From positions 1 to 44,405 of the forward strand of contig CAMWLR010000013.1 in the NCBI GenBank assembly GCA_947175215.1: DNA of 44,405 nucleotides, written 5' to 3'. Position numbers and translations under genes: made by a program. Positions 16,763 through 25,446 of this stretch are shown one piece after another. Source of the DNA: an uncultured Porphyromonadaceae bacterium (GTDB lineage: Bacteria; Bacteroidota; Bacteroidia; Bacteroidales; Muribaculaceae). The number at the start of each line of letters is the position of its first letter. Position 1 is the stretch's first letter. The notes under the pieces were generated by a model. It was not told where the DNA came from, did not search any database, and worked only from the letters and a program-made list of their open reading frames with translations.

Positions 16763-19700
16763 TTAGCGTCGCGACGATACTACCTCAAATTTATATTCGA
16801 CCGGGAGTGAGTCGAGGATGTTGACCAGATTGCGGTCCATCGGCATCTTTTTTGACGATGTCATCCTGAGCCATCGGTTGGCGTCGGGGTCAAAGATGCG
16901 GAATGTGATATTGCCGCGACCGGCATCGGGGTTCTTTGAGTCAAACTGCTCTCTGAGCAGGCCGCCGAGGGTTGGCCGCAGCTCGTCACGGGTTAGCGAG
17001 ACGGTAACCCCCGAGATGAGTTCACCCTTGATGTCATTGAGCAACTGTATGCGCACGACCTCAAACTGCGGTGGTTTGTTGAAACGGCTCTCAGCCCTGA
17101 CAACCACCATGATGGGTGTGCCCTCGCGGCCATATTTGGCAAAGTCGATATATTTCTGGCCAAACAGGCGTATCTCGGTCGACCCGGTATAGTCCTCAAG
17201 TGTGATGATGGCGAAGTTGCCGCCGGTACGTGTGGGACGCTCGATAAATTTGGTGACCATTCCGCCGAAGATCAGCTCTTTACCCTCCTCGGGGACTGCC
17301 TCGGTGTAATCTTTGACCGAGCGCATGCCGTAGTTGAGTTCCATATAATAGCGGTCGAGCGGATGGGCCGACAGATACATACCCACCAGTTCTCGCTCTT
17401 TCTCGAGTCGCACGGCATCGACCCAGGGCACGGCGCTCTTGACCTCGGGGCGTCCGGCGGTATTCAGCTCATTTGACATATCGCCGAATAGTGAGTTCTG
17501 AGACTCCATCTGCGCCTCCTGGAATTGTTGTCCGTATCTCAGCAACCGGTCAGAGAAGCTCTCGTCACGGCTGTTTTTCTCGAAATAATCTTCACGCTTG
17601 ATCTCGGGATACCAGTCAAACGCCCCGGCCAGCACGAGCGAGTCAAACACGCGACGATTGATAAGCCGTGAGGGCACACGCTCGACAAAGTCGTATGGCG
17701 AGGTAAAGCGGCCCCCCTCCTCGCGGGTCTTGATGATGGCGGCCACGACATTGTCACCCACACCCTTGATGGCGGCGAGTCCGAAGCGGATGTCACCCTG
17801 AGAGTTGACACCGAAGTCGTTATATGACTCGTTGACGTCGGGCCCTTTGACCGGAATCTTCATCGCCTTGCACTCATCCATAAAGTTGGTGAGCTTGGTG
17901 ATGTCAGAGCGGTTGCGCGACAGCACGGCTGCCATATATTCGGCGGGATAGTTGGCCTTGAGATATGCGGTCTGGAATGCCACCCACGAGTAGCACGTGG
18001 CGTGTGATTTGTTGAAAGCGTATGACGCGAACTTCTCCCAGTCGGCCCAGATTTTCTCGAGCACCTTGGGATCATGTCCGTTGGCCTGGCCGCCCTCGAG
18101 GAATTTTCCCTTGAGATGGTTCATCTTGTCGATGAGCTTCTTACCCATGGCTTTACGCAGGGTGTCGCTCTCGCCGCGGGTAAAGTTGGCAAGCAATCGG
18201 CTCAGCAACATGACCTGCTCTTGATAGACCGTCACGCCGTAAGTGTCTTTGAGATACTGCTCCATGATGGGGATATCGTAGACAATCGGCGACCGGCCAT
18301 GCTTACGGGCGATAAACTCCGGGATATAGTCCATCGGGCCCGGGCGGTAGAGGGCATTCATGGCGATAAGATCCTCAAACACCGAGGGTTGCAATTCGCG
18401 CAGATACTTCTGCATACCTGCCGACTCAAACTGGAATGTGCCAATCGTGCGCCCCTCGCAATAGAGCTGATAGGTCTTGGGATCGTCGATGGGGATCTTC
18501 TCCATATCAATCTCTATACCGCGGGTCAGGCTTATATTCTTGACGGCGTCCATGATGATCGACAGGGTCTTCAGCCCCAAGAAGTCCATCTTGATCAGGC
18601 CGGTCTCCTCGATCACGCGCCCCTCATATTGGGTGACAAGCAGCTTGCCCTCGATCTTATCATCGGCGGTGGCCACCGGCACCCAGTCTGATATGGCATC
18701 GCGGCATATAATGACGCCACAGGCGTGGACACCTGTGTTGCGCACATTCCCCTCGAGCTGACGTGCATACTTGAGGGTCTCCTGCATCAGCGGGTCAGGA
18801 TTCTGTAACTCGGTCTTAAACTCCGGCACGTGCTCATAACAGTTGTTAAGCGTGGGCTTGAGCTCTTTGCCGTTGATCTCGGGCATGTGCCGGGGGATCA
18901 TCTTGGTCAGACGGTCACTCTCGGGGATGGGCAGTCCCTCGACGCGGGCTACATCCTTCAGGGCTGATTTGGCGGCCATAGTGCCGTAGGTGATGATATG
19001 GGCAACCTTCTCTGCACCATATTTGTCGGTGACATATTTGAGGACACGGGCTCGGCCGTCATCGTCAAAGTCGACATCGATATCGGGGAGCGATATACGG
19101 TCGGGGTTGAGAAAACGCTCAAACAGCAGGTCATACTTGACCGGGTCGATCTGGGTGATGCCCAGACAGTAAGCCACGCACGACCCCGCGGCCGACCCGC
19201 GGCCCGGCCCGACGGATACGCCTAACTTGGCGCGCGACTCATTTATAAAGTCCTGCACGATCAGGAAGTAACCCGGGAAACCCATCGTCTTCATGATATG
19301 CAGCTCAAACTTGATGCGCTCCTGCAATTCTGGGGTCAGCGGCGATCCGTAGCGGCGCTCGGCTCCCTCATAAGCGAGTTTGGCCAGATAATCGGCCTCA
19401 AACTTTATGCGGTAGAGCTTGTCATAGCCTCCCAGTTTCTTAATCTTCTTCTCACCCTCCTGGCGGCTCATCACCACGTTGCCGTTCTCGTCACGGGTAA
19501 ACTCGTCAAAGAGTTCCTGCTCGGTGATACGCGAGCGGTATTCCTCCTCTGTGCCGAATTCCTCGGGGATAGCAAAGAATGGCATGATCGGCGCGTGGTC
19601 GATGTCATAAAACTCGACCTTGTCAAGAATCTCGAGAGTGTTGGTCAGCGCTTCGGGGATATCGGCAAAAACCTGCTGCATCTCGGCGGTGGTCTTGAGC

Positions 19701-20566
19701 CACTCTTGCTTGGAGTACAGCATGCGGTTCTCGTCGGCAATCTTCTTGTTGGTAGCCACGCATATCAGTCGCTCATGGGCCTCGGCGTCATCTTCGTTGA
19801 CAAAGTGTACGTCATTGGTGGCCACGAGCTTGATCGAATATTTGGCGGCGATGCGCTGCAACTCGGCATTGACTGTCTCCTGCAGGGGATATGTCTCGTG
19901 GTTGGCGCGCGGCACGGTGGCCTTGTGGCGCTGTAACTCGAGGTAATAGTCGTCGCCGAATACCTCTTTATACCATCTTACTTGCTTCTCAGCCTCCTCG
20001 ATTTCGCCGTAGCGTATAAGCCGGGGGATCTCGCCACCCAGACAGGCAGAGCAACAGATAAGTCCCTCGCTGTGGGCCTTGATCTCATCCTTGTCTGTTC
20101 GCGGATGGAAGTAAAAGCCATCGGTCCATGCCTTTGACACGATCTTGATCAGGTTGTGATAACCCTTTAGATTCTTGGCCAGCAGTATCAGGTGACGACC
20201 CTTGTCATCTTTGTCACCGCGGTCGGTCAGTGACTTGTTGGCCACATACACCTCGCAGCCGAATATAGGCTTGAATATCTTCTTCTCAAGCGCGGCAGCC
20301 TCCTGACGGTGGGTCGCGGCCAGAGCCTCATCGCCCTGTTGCGCGGCCTCATCGGCAGCTTTGATGAGATCTTTGATCGCCCCCTTGGTCTTACCGTTTT
20401 TCTTGGCTACATAGTTAAAAAATTCCTTGATACCGAACATGTTGCCGTGATCGGTAAGGGCTATGCCGGGCATGCCGTCTGTCATGGCTTTATCAACCAA
20501 TGCGTTGACAGATGCCTGGCCGTCGAGGACAGAATATTGTGAGTGTACGTGGAGATGAATAAACAT
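16763..20566 (-). CDS. dnaE: DNA polymerase III alpha subunit
   Basis: The 1267-residue replicative polymerase starts with a PHP domain (FIHLHVHSQYSVLDG, histidines at 4, 6 and 8) and has the C-family polymerase active site PDIDVDFDDDGR with D495 and D497. A helix-hairpin-helix region, an OB fold (IFGGMVTKFIERPTRTGG) and a C-terminal domain follow. A charged helical insert (about residues 57-97) within the PHP domain is, as I recall, usual for Bacteroidales. It starts immediately after the tsaB stop (TAA directly followed by ATG), so the two are probably translated from one message, with trxA next. Several long antisense open frames across this gene are codon-bias shadows. Confidence 0.97.
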   Translation of the reverse strand: MFIHLHVHSQYSVLDGQASVNALVDKAMTDGMPGIALTDHGNMFGIKEFFNYVAKKNGKTKGAIKDLIKAADEAAQQGDEALAATHRQEAAALEKKIFKPIFGCEVYVANKSLTDRGDKDDKGRHLILLAKNLKGYHNLIKIVSKAWTDGFYFHPRTDKDEIKAHSEGLICCSACLGGEIPRLIRYGEIEEAEKQVRWYKEVFGDDYYLELQRHKATVPRANHETYPLQETVNAELQRIAAKYSIKLVATNDVHFVNEDDAEAHERLICVATNKKIADENRMLYSKQEWLKTTAEMQQVFADIPEALTNTLEILDKVEFYDIDHAPIMPFFAIPEEFGTEEEYRSRITEQELFDEFTRDENGNVVMSRQEGEKKIKKLGGYDKLYRIKFEADYLAKLAYEGAERRYGSPLTPELQERIKFELHIMKTMGFPGYFLIVQDFINESRAKLGVSVGPGRGSAAGSCVAYCLGITQIDPVKYDLLFERFLNPDRISLPDIDVDFDDDGRARVLKYVTDKYGAEKVAHIITYGTMAAKSALKDVARVEGLPIPESDRLTKMIPRHMPEINGKELKPTLNNCYEHVPEFKTELQNPDPLMQETLKYARQLEGNVRNTGVHACGVIICRDAISDWVPVATADDKIEGKLLVTQYEGRVIEETGLIKMDFLGLKTLSIIMDAVKNISLTRGIEIDMEKIPIDDPKTYQLYCEGRTIGTFQFESAGMQKYLRELQPSVFEDLIAMNALYRPGPMDYIPEFIARKHGRSPIVYDIPIMEQYLKDTYGVTVYQEQVMLLSRLLANFTRGESDTLRKAMGKKLIDKMNHLKGKFLEGGQANGHDPKVLEKIWADWEKFASYAFNKSHATCYSWVAFQTAYLKANYPAEYMAAVLSRNRSDITKLTNFMDECKAMKIPVKGPDVNESYNDFGVNSQGDIRFGLAAIKGVGDNVVAAIIKTREEGGRFTSPYDFVERVPSRLINRRVFDSLVLAGAFDWYPEIKREDYFEKNSRDESFSDRLLRYGQQFQEAQMESQNSLFGDMSNELNTAGRPEVKSAVPWVDAVRLEKERELVGMYLSAHPLDRYYMELNYGMRSVKDYTEAVPEEGKELIFGGMVTKFIERPTRTGGNFAIITLEDYTGSTEIRLFGQKYIDFAKYGREGTPIMVVVRAESRFNKPPQFEVVRIQLLNDIKGELISGVTVSLTRDELRPTLGGLLREQFDSKNPDAGRGNITFRIFDPDANRWLRMTSSKKMPMDRNLVNILDSLPVEYKFEVVSSRR

Positions 20567-21265
20567 TTATGCAAACAGGTTACGTGGCTTGGTAGCCTGG
20601 AAATCCTTGAGGTAAAGAGGTGTCGAGTATGCGAGGTCAAGAAAGCCGCCGTCGCGCCAAGCCCTCTCAGACAGAGCGGTCATGTCGACAGCGAGTGGCT
20701 TGACATCAGGGATAAATATGGCATGGGGATTGTCGCCGAGAAGGGCGCGGGCCTTGTCTGACCCGTCGCCGAAAAAGGCTACGGGCCCTTGCGTCAGATA
20801 TGCGGCATAACTTTCCTGATCGAGGATGAGCGGCGCGGGCTGCATGACGGTGTCGAGTGCACGGTCATAAACGGCGGTGTACACCTCCATGCGACGGGCA
20901 TCGATCATAGGCGCATAGAGCACGTCGTCGGGCAGTTCGTCATGGCCGAACATTACCCCGACGGTCATCAGCATCAGGGTGTTGACCCCGATGAGCGGTA
21001 TCCCTAATGCGTAGGCAAGTCCTTTGGCTTCGCTCAGGCCGATACGCAGGCCGGTATAGCTGCCCGGACCGATCGACACGGCCACGGCATCGAGCTGCAT
21101 CTCGTGACGGCGCAGGTGATCGAGCGCGTTTTTGATAAAACCGCTCAGCACGACGGCGTGGTTGCGCCCCTCGAAATCTTCTGAGTGTTGCAGAATCGCC
21201 CCCTCTGAGGTCAGGGCCACAGAGCAGCAGGTTGTCGAAGTCTCTATATTAAGGATAGTTGCCAT
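20567..21265 (-). CDS. tsaB: tRNA t6A37 modification factor TsaB
   Basis: This 232-residue protein belongs to the TsaB (YeaZ) branch of the ASKHA fold. It pairs with TsaD, and with TsaE, to place the threonylcarbamoyl group on A37 of ANN-decoding tRNAs. Visible marks are ILNIETSTTCCSVAL at the start and VSIGPGSYTGLRIGLSEAKG in the middle. TsaB itself lacks the metal-binding histidines of TsaD. The ATG at 21265 gives the normal N-terminus MATILNIETS; upstream ATGs in frame lie in AT-rich promoter-like DNA. Its stop abuts the dnaE start. Confidence 0.93.
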   Translation of the reverse strand: MATILNIETSTTCCSVALTSEGAILQHSEDFEGRNHAVVLSGFIKNALDHLRRHEMQLDAVAVSIGPGSYTGLRIGLSEAKGLAYALGIPLIGVNTLMLMTVGVMFGHDELPDDVLYAPMIDARRMEVYTAVYDRALDTVMQPAPLILDQESYAAYLTQGPVAFFGDGSDKARALLGDNPHAIFIPDVKPLAVDMTALSERAWRDGGFLDLAYSTPLYLKDFQATKPRNLFA

Positions 21266-21317
21266 TTTGACCGAAAAAATTTCTACAAAATTACTCATTT
21301 TTCTCATCAAAAAAAGT

Positions 21318-21325
21318 TAAATTTG
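21318..21325 (+). promoter_or_regulatory. -7 element for yicC
   Basis: TAAATTTG matches TAnnTTTG, 35 bases before the yicC ATG, in AT-rich DNA between divergent tsaB and yicC. No TTG at the ideal -33 spacing. Confidence 0.5.
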
Positions 21326-21360
21326 CAAACAAAAAATCACAATCTGTCAGGCTATCCATC

Positions 21361-22236
21361 ATGATTCTGTCTATGACCGGGTTCGGCAGTGCCACCGCCG
21401 AATGTCTCAATAAAAAATTCACAGTCGAAGTCAAATCGCTCAATTCAAAGCAACTCGACCTGACCCTGCGTCTGCCTCATGGCTACCGCCGGGCCGAGGC
21501 TGACATACGCGCGCTCGTCGCTCCGAAGCTCGAGAGAGGTAAGGCCGAGCTCTCGGCATTTGTCGAGAACACGGTCGGCGAGACCACCGCACAGCTCAAT
21601 GTTGAGGCGATGGCCGAGTACCATCGCCAGTTTGTCAACGCATCTGCCGAGCTGGGTATCCCTGAGCCGACCGACTGGTACGGGGTGCTGTTGCGTATGC
21701 CTGATGTGATCAAGGCTGAGACCCCCGCCGAGGCAGCTGAGCCTGAGACAGAGGCGTTGCTCGGTTGTGTGCGCCGTGCCGTTGACGGTCTGATGGAGCA
21801 TCGCGCCGCTGAGGGTCGCCGACTCGACGAGTTCTTCAGGCAGCGCATCGCCCGCATCGGTGAATTGCTCGCCGAGATACCCCGTTATGAGACCGAGCGC
21901 ATCACCAAAATACGCTCTCGCATAGCCGATAGCCTCGCCTCGATCCCCAAGGTAGATTATGACAAGGGGCGTCTCGAGCAGGAGATGATATTTTATATCG
22001 AGAAACTCGATATAAACGAGGAGAAACAACGCCTGGCCCAGCATCTGCGCTATTTCATCGAGACCCTCGACGGTGAGCCGGGCCAAGGCAAGAAGCTCGG
22101 ATTCATCAGCCAGGAGATGGGGCGCGAGATCAACACCCTCGGCTCAAAGAGCAACCAGGCCGATATGCAGATTCTCGTTGTGAAGATGAAAGATGAGCTC
22201 GAGCAGATCAAGGAGCAGGTGCTCAATGTCATGTAA
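21361..22236 (+). CDS. yicC: YicC family endoribonuclease
   Basis: This 291-residue protein shows the YicC family throughout: MILSMTGFGSATAE at the N-terminus, LNSKQLDLTLRLP, and the C-terminal DUF1732 block GKKLGFISQEMGREINTLGSKSNQ. E. coli YicC is an endoribonuclease acting on small RNAs such as RyhB. In Bacteroidales, as I recall, yicC is commonly next to gmk and nadD; here a glycoside hydrolase gene sits between. It starts the plus-strand run that continues to ligA. Confidence 0.95.
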   Translation: MILSMTGFGSATAECLNKKFTVEVKSLNSKQLDLTLRLPHGYRRAEADIRALVAPKLERGKAELSAFVENTVGETTAQLNVEAMAEYHRQFVNASAELGIPEPTDWYGVLLRMPDVIKAETPAEAAEPETEALLGCVRRAVDGLMEHRAAEGRRLDEFFRQRIARIGELLAEIPRYETERITKIRSRIADSLASIPKVDYDKGRLEQEMIFYIEKLDINEEKQRLAQHLRYFIETLDGEPGQGKKLGFISQEMGREINTLGSKSNQADMQILVVKMKDELEQIKEQVLNVM

Positions 22237-22289
22237 CCCCCTCCCTAAAGTCCCCACAGACCCTAACCGACCCTAAACCACCTTACACC

Positions 22290-23552
22290 ATGAAACACCG
22301 GTTATTACTCACTCTCGCTGTGGCCCTGGCGGCCATCAGTTCGCTCGCGGCATCGACCCGCTATGCAGGCGCCGACATCTCACTCCTGCCTGAATATGAA
22401 GAGGCCGGGGCACTTTATCTCGACTATAACGGTGCGCCCATCCAGGGCTCGGCCCTCGACTACTTTGTGTCGCAGGGACTCGAAATGATGCGCATACGCC
22501 TGTTTGTCAACCCCGCCAATTATAACGGTCCTGACAAAGATCCCAATGCCTGCCAGAGTCTCGATTATATCATCCCCATCTGCAAGCGCATCAAGGACGC
22601 CGGTGTGCCGCTGATGCTCGACTTCCACTACTCAGATACCTGGGCCGACCCGGCCAAGCAGTGGACACCCACCGACTGGGTCGGTCTCAATGACGAGCAA
22701 CTTTATCAGAAGATCTACGACTATACCCGCGAGACACTTGAGACCCTGGCCGCCGAAGGTGTCAAGCCCGACTTTATACAGACCGGTAACGAAATATCAT
22801 ACGGTATGCTGTGGGGCGCGTGGAATGCACCTGCCTCTTCGCTCAAGAAATGTTACAGTAACAGTGACGCCAACTGGCCGCGGTTTATCAAACTGCTCAA
22901 GCAGGCCGGCAAGGCTTGCCGCGAGGTTTGCCCTGATGCTGCCATCGTGCTGCACACCGAGCGCGTGCCCAACATCCCCGTGCTGAGGAATTTCTACAAC
23001 CGCATGCGCGAAGGCGAGGTCGACTACGACATTATCGGCCTGAGTTACTACCCCTATTTCCACGGTCCTCTGTCAAATCTCAAGGCAGCGCTCGACAATA
23101 TGGTCGCCAATTTCCCCGACAAGCAGATCATGCTGGTCGAGGCGGGTTATCCTTATAAATGGGAAGTCCCCGGCACGACATACGATTACTCATCGGTTTA
23201 CCCCTATTCAGACGCAGGTCAGCACGCCTTCACGGCAGCCTTGGTAGATATGGCTAAAAGTTATGCCAACGTAACTGCCATTATATGGTGGTGGGCCGAG
23301 TATAACGCTTACCGTACCAACCTCTCGGGGTGGTATAACGCTCCGCTGTTTGACTCACTCAACGGGCGCGCGTGCACCGCACTGCAGGCTCTCGCTCTGT
23401 TTGGCGACAAAGCGGGCGTGGAAGCCGTGACAGCCGACCCCGCCGGCGATGACGGCCTCGGCCCGTGGTATAATCTGATGGGGCAGCCTGTGACCGACAC
23501 CACTGCGCCCGGTCTTTACTTCCGCAACGGCCGTAAACTTCTGGTAAAATAA
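22290..23552 (+). CDS. GH53 endo-beta-1,4-galactanase, secreted
   Basis: This 420-residue enzyme has a signal peptide (1-21) and a GH53 TIM barrel: YAGADISLLPEYE, MMRIRLFVNP, LDFHYSDTWADP, acid/base E168 in QTGNEISYG, and nucleophile E284 in LVEAGYP. GH53 enzymes cut beta-1,4-galactan side chains of pectin. After the barrel the protein ends in a short domain, WYNLMGQPV...PGLYFRNGRKLLVK, resembling the C-terminal sorting-like tails of many secreted Prevotella and Muribaculaceae proteins. No SusC/SusD or other polysaccharide genes are near, so it is outside a utilisation locus. It sits between yicC (53 bases) and gmk (88 bases). The family assignment is firm; the tail's role is inferred. Confidence 0.93.
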   Translation: MKHRLLLTLAVALAAISSLAASTRYAGADISLLPEYEEAGALYLDYNGAPIQGSALDYFVSQGLEMMRIRLFVNPANYNGPDKDPNACQSLDYIIPICKRIKDAGVPLMLDFHYSDTWADPAKQWTPTDWVGLNDEQLYQKIYDYTRETLETLAAEGVKPDFIQTGNEISYGMLWGAWNAPASSLKKCYSNSDANWPRFIKLLKQAGKACREVCPDAAIVLHTERVPNIPVLRNFYNRMREGEVDYDIIGLSYYPYFHGPLSNLKAALDNMVANFPDKQIMLVEAGYPYKWEVPGTTYDYSSVYPYSDAGQHAFTAALVDMAKSYANVTAIIWWWAEYNAYRTNLSGWYNAPLFDSLNGRACTALQALALFGDKAGVEAVTADPAGDDGLGPWYNLMGQPVTDTTAPGLYFRNGRKLLVK

Positions 23553-23640
23553 CTCTCACCTCCCACCTCTGACTTCTGACCTCTCTCCCTGCTTACCGCA
23601 CATAACTAACTTAACAACACGTATAAAAATCATTGTCTCA

Positions 23641-24210
23641 ATGACCGGTAAACTTATCATTATCTCGGCACCCTCGGGGTGTGGCAAATCTACTATAATC
23701 GGCGACATCATGGATCGCGGCGAGCTCGACCTGCAGTTCTCGGTGTCGGCCACAAACCGCAAACCTCGTGAGGGTGAGGTTGACGGTGTCAACTATCATT
23801 TCCTCTCAGACGAGCGGTTTAACGAACTGATCGCCGAAGGTGCGTTTGTCGAATACGAGCAGGTGTATCCCGGCCGTTACTACGGCACCCTGCGCAGTGA
23901 GATCGAGAACCGAGTGGCTGCCGGCCACAATGTTATACTCGACATCGATGTATGTGGTGGTGTGAACGTCAAGGAGCAGTTTGGCGACAAGGCGCTTGCC
24001 ATCTTTATCGAGCCGCCAAGCATCGACGAGTTGCGTCGCCGTCTCGAAAACCGTGGCAGTGACTCACCCGAGTCGATCAATCAGCGTGTTAACCGCGCCG
24101 AGTATGAACTGGGCTTTATCCCCCGTTATGACCATGTGGTGACCAATGACGAGTTGCCGCGTGCTATCGGCGAGGTCGAGACCCTTATCAAGGATTTTAT
24201 CAAGGAGTGA
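23641..24210 (+). CDS. gmk: guanylate kinase
   Basis: The 189-residue enzyme phosphorylates GMP to GDP. It has the P-loop SAPSGCGKST (residues 9-18), the GMP-binding SATNRKPREGEVDGVNYHF region, and the lid and adenine regions RLENRGSDSPESINQRV. Length is normal. Its stop overlaps the start of nadD (TGATG at 24208-24212), indicating coupled translation. Confidence 0.97.
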   Translation: MTGKLIIISAPSGCGKSTIIGDIMDRGELDLQFSVSATNRKPREGEVDGVNYHFLSDERFNELIAEGAFVEYEQVYPGRYYGTLRSEIENRVAAGHNVILDIDVCGGVNVKEQFGDKALAIFIEPPSIDELRRRLENRGSDSPESINQRVNRAEYELGFIPRYDHVVTNDELPRAIGEVETLIKDFIKE

Positions 24211-24860
24211 TGCCGGTCGACGCCACTGCCGATACTAAAGGCGATGCCACCGCTGCCGACTGCAATACCGGCGGTAAGGTGACCGGTGTGTTCGGCGGGT
24301 CGTTTAACCCCGTACACAACGGTCATATCGCGCTGGCACGCGAGGTGGTCAGGCAGGGGTTAGCCGACAGGGTGCTGATGGTGCTCTCTCCGCTCAACCC
24401 ACTCAAGGAGCATCCCGAGGCTCTGATCGATGACGGGCAACGGATGGAGATGTTATGCCAGGCGTGCGCTCCCTATCCCGAACTGATACCTTGTGACATC
24501 GAGCTCACCATGTCACGACCCTCTTATACGGTCGATACACTCAGGCGGCTTGCCGATGAGAATCCCGACGGGCGGTTCAGACTTATTATCGGGGCCGACA
24601 ACTGGATGAATTTTGACCGCTGGAGAGAACCTGTCGAGATTATCACACGGTTCAGCCCCATAGTCTATCCCCGTGAGAACTGTCAGCTCCCGGTGGGAGA
24701 CCCGCGCGTGACGGCAATCTCCGCACCGCTCTTCCCTGTCTCCAGCACCGCTATAAGAGAACTGATAGCGGCCGGTGACGATGTGAACAATCTGATGCCT
24801 CAGACCGTATTGGATTATATCAGGGCTCATAAACTTTATGGCAGCCCCGACACCCTTTAA
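24210..24860 (+). CDS. nadD: nicotinate-nucleotide adenylyltransferase
   Basis: This 216-residue enzyme adenylylates nicotinate mononucleotide in NAD synthesis. The nucleotidyltransferase motif FGGSFNPVHNGH (residues 28-39) and the later SSTAIRELI are intact. The first 24 residues form an Ala/Thr/Asp-rich extension not usual for NadD; GTG codons closer to the motif could be alternative starts, but the ATG overlapping the gmk stop is favoured. Its stop lies at the first bases of a 23-bp tandem duplication that copies the next gene's start region. Confidence 0.95.
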   Translation: MPVDATADTKGDATAADCNTGGKVTGVFGGSFNPVHNGHIALAREVVRQGLADRVLMVLSPLNPLKEHPEALIDDGQRMEMLCQACAPYPELIPCDIELTMSRPSYTVDTLRRLADENPDGRFRLIIGADNWMNFDRWREPVEIITRFSPIVYPRENCQLPVGDPRVTAISAPLFPVSSTAIRELIAAGDDVNNLMPQTVLDYIRAHKLYGSPDTL

Positions 24861-24904
24861 GTGTAACCGTTATGGAATCAAAAGTATAACCGGTATGGAA
24901 TCAA
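24859..24904 (+). repeat. 23-bp tandem duplication of a translation start region
   Basis: Bases 24859-24881 are repeated at 24882-24904 with two mismatches. Each copy holds TAACCG, then ATGGAATCAA. The first copy's ATG (24872) opens only five codons (MESKV) and stops at 24889. The second copy's ATG (24895) starts the DUF5063 gene in a different frame. The duplication therefore created either a leader minigene or a spare start site. Confidence 0.85.
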
Positions 24905-25389
24905 ACGCAATCGTTTTCGTCGGTCTGTGTGACGAATACTGCCGTGCCCTCGAGGGCGCGCGCGAGGCCGAGCGCGACGAATTTATCGATCAGATGCTCA
25001 AGCTCCTCCCCAGACTTTACATATCAGCCTTTGATATTACCCCCGACATCTACCTCGATCAGGATGTCTATATCGAGCAGGCTCTCGATGAAGATTATTA
25101 TGATGCGGTGCGCCGCAGTGTCGAGAACTTGCTTGGCCCTGACGATGTTTACCTCGAGGTGTTTGAGGAGGATATGAAATATTCTGACACCCCTGTGGCT
25201 GTCTCGATCTCCGAGGGACTGACAGACCTCTTCCAGGTCTTCTATAATTTTATCCACACTGTGCGCGACACCACCGACGAGACCGTCAGGCTGGCGTTGC
25301 AGGGTGTGGCCGAGGACTTCCGCGGATACTGGTCTCAGACTCTCTGTAACACGCTCAGGGCTGTCAATCAGCTCAAAGTCAACTCCTGA
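24895..25389 (+). CDS. DUF5063 domain protein
   Basis: This acidic helical protein of 164 residues (MESNAIVFVGLCDEYCRALE...) matches DUF5063, a Bacteroidota family of unknown function. Aromatic and acidic positions recur (YLDQDVYIEQALDEDYYDAV; FRGYWSQTLCNTLRAVNQL). No catalytic motif, membrane segment or signal is seen. Start at 24895 is chosen because the ATG at 24838 lies inside nadD and the added 19 residues are unlike the rest. It lies between nadD and ligA in the same direction; its start region is tandemly duplicated. Confidence 0.8.
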   Translation: MESNAIVFVGLCDEYCRALEGAREAERDEFIDQMLKLLPRLYISAFDITPDIYLDQDVYIEQALDEDYYDAVRRSVENLLGPDDVYLEVFEEDMKYSDTPVAVSISEGLTDLFQVFYNFIHTVRDTTDETVRLALQGVAEDFRGYWSQTLCNTLRAVNQLKVNS

Positions 25390-25446
25390 TCACAACTACA
25401 CCTGATCTCATAGCGTCACGAATTAACTTTACCTGATAACCTCACG

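Noticed and set aside
18074-19936. Long antisense open frames (over 200 codons) within dnaE
   Set aside because: They mirror the codon pattern of the GC-rich dnaE gene and show no domain or signal; dnaE accounts for the whole region.
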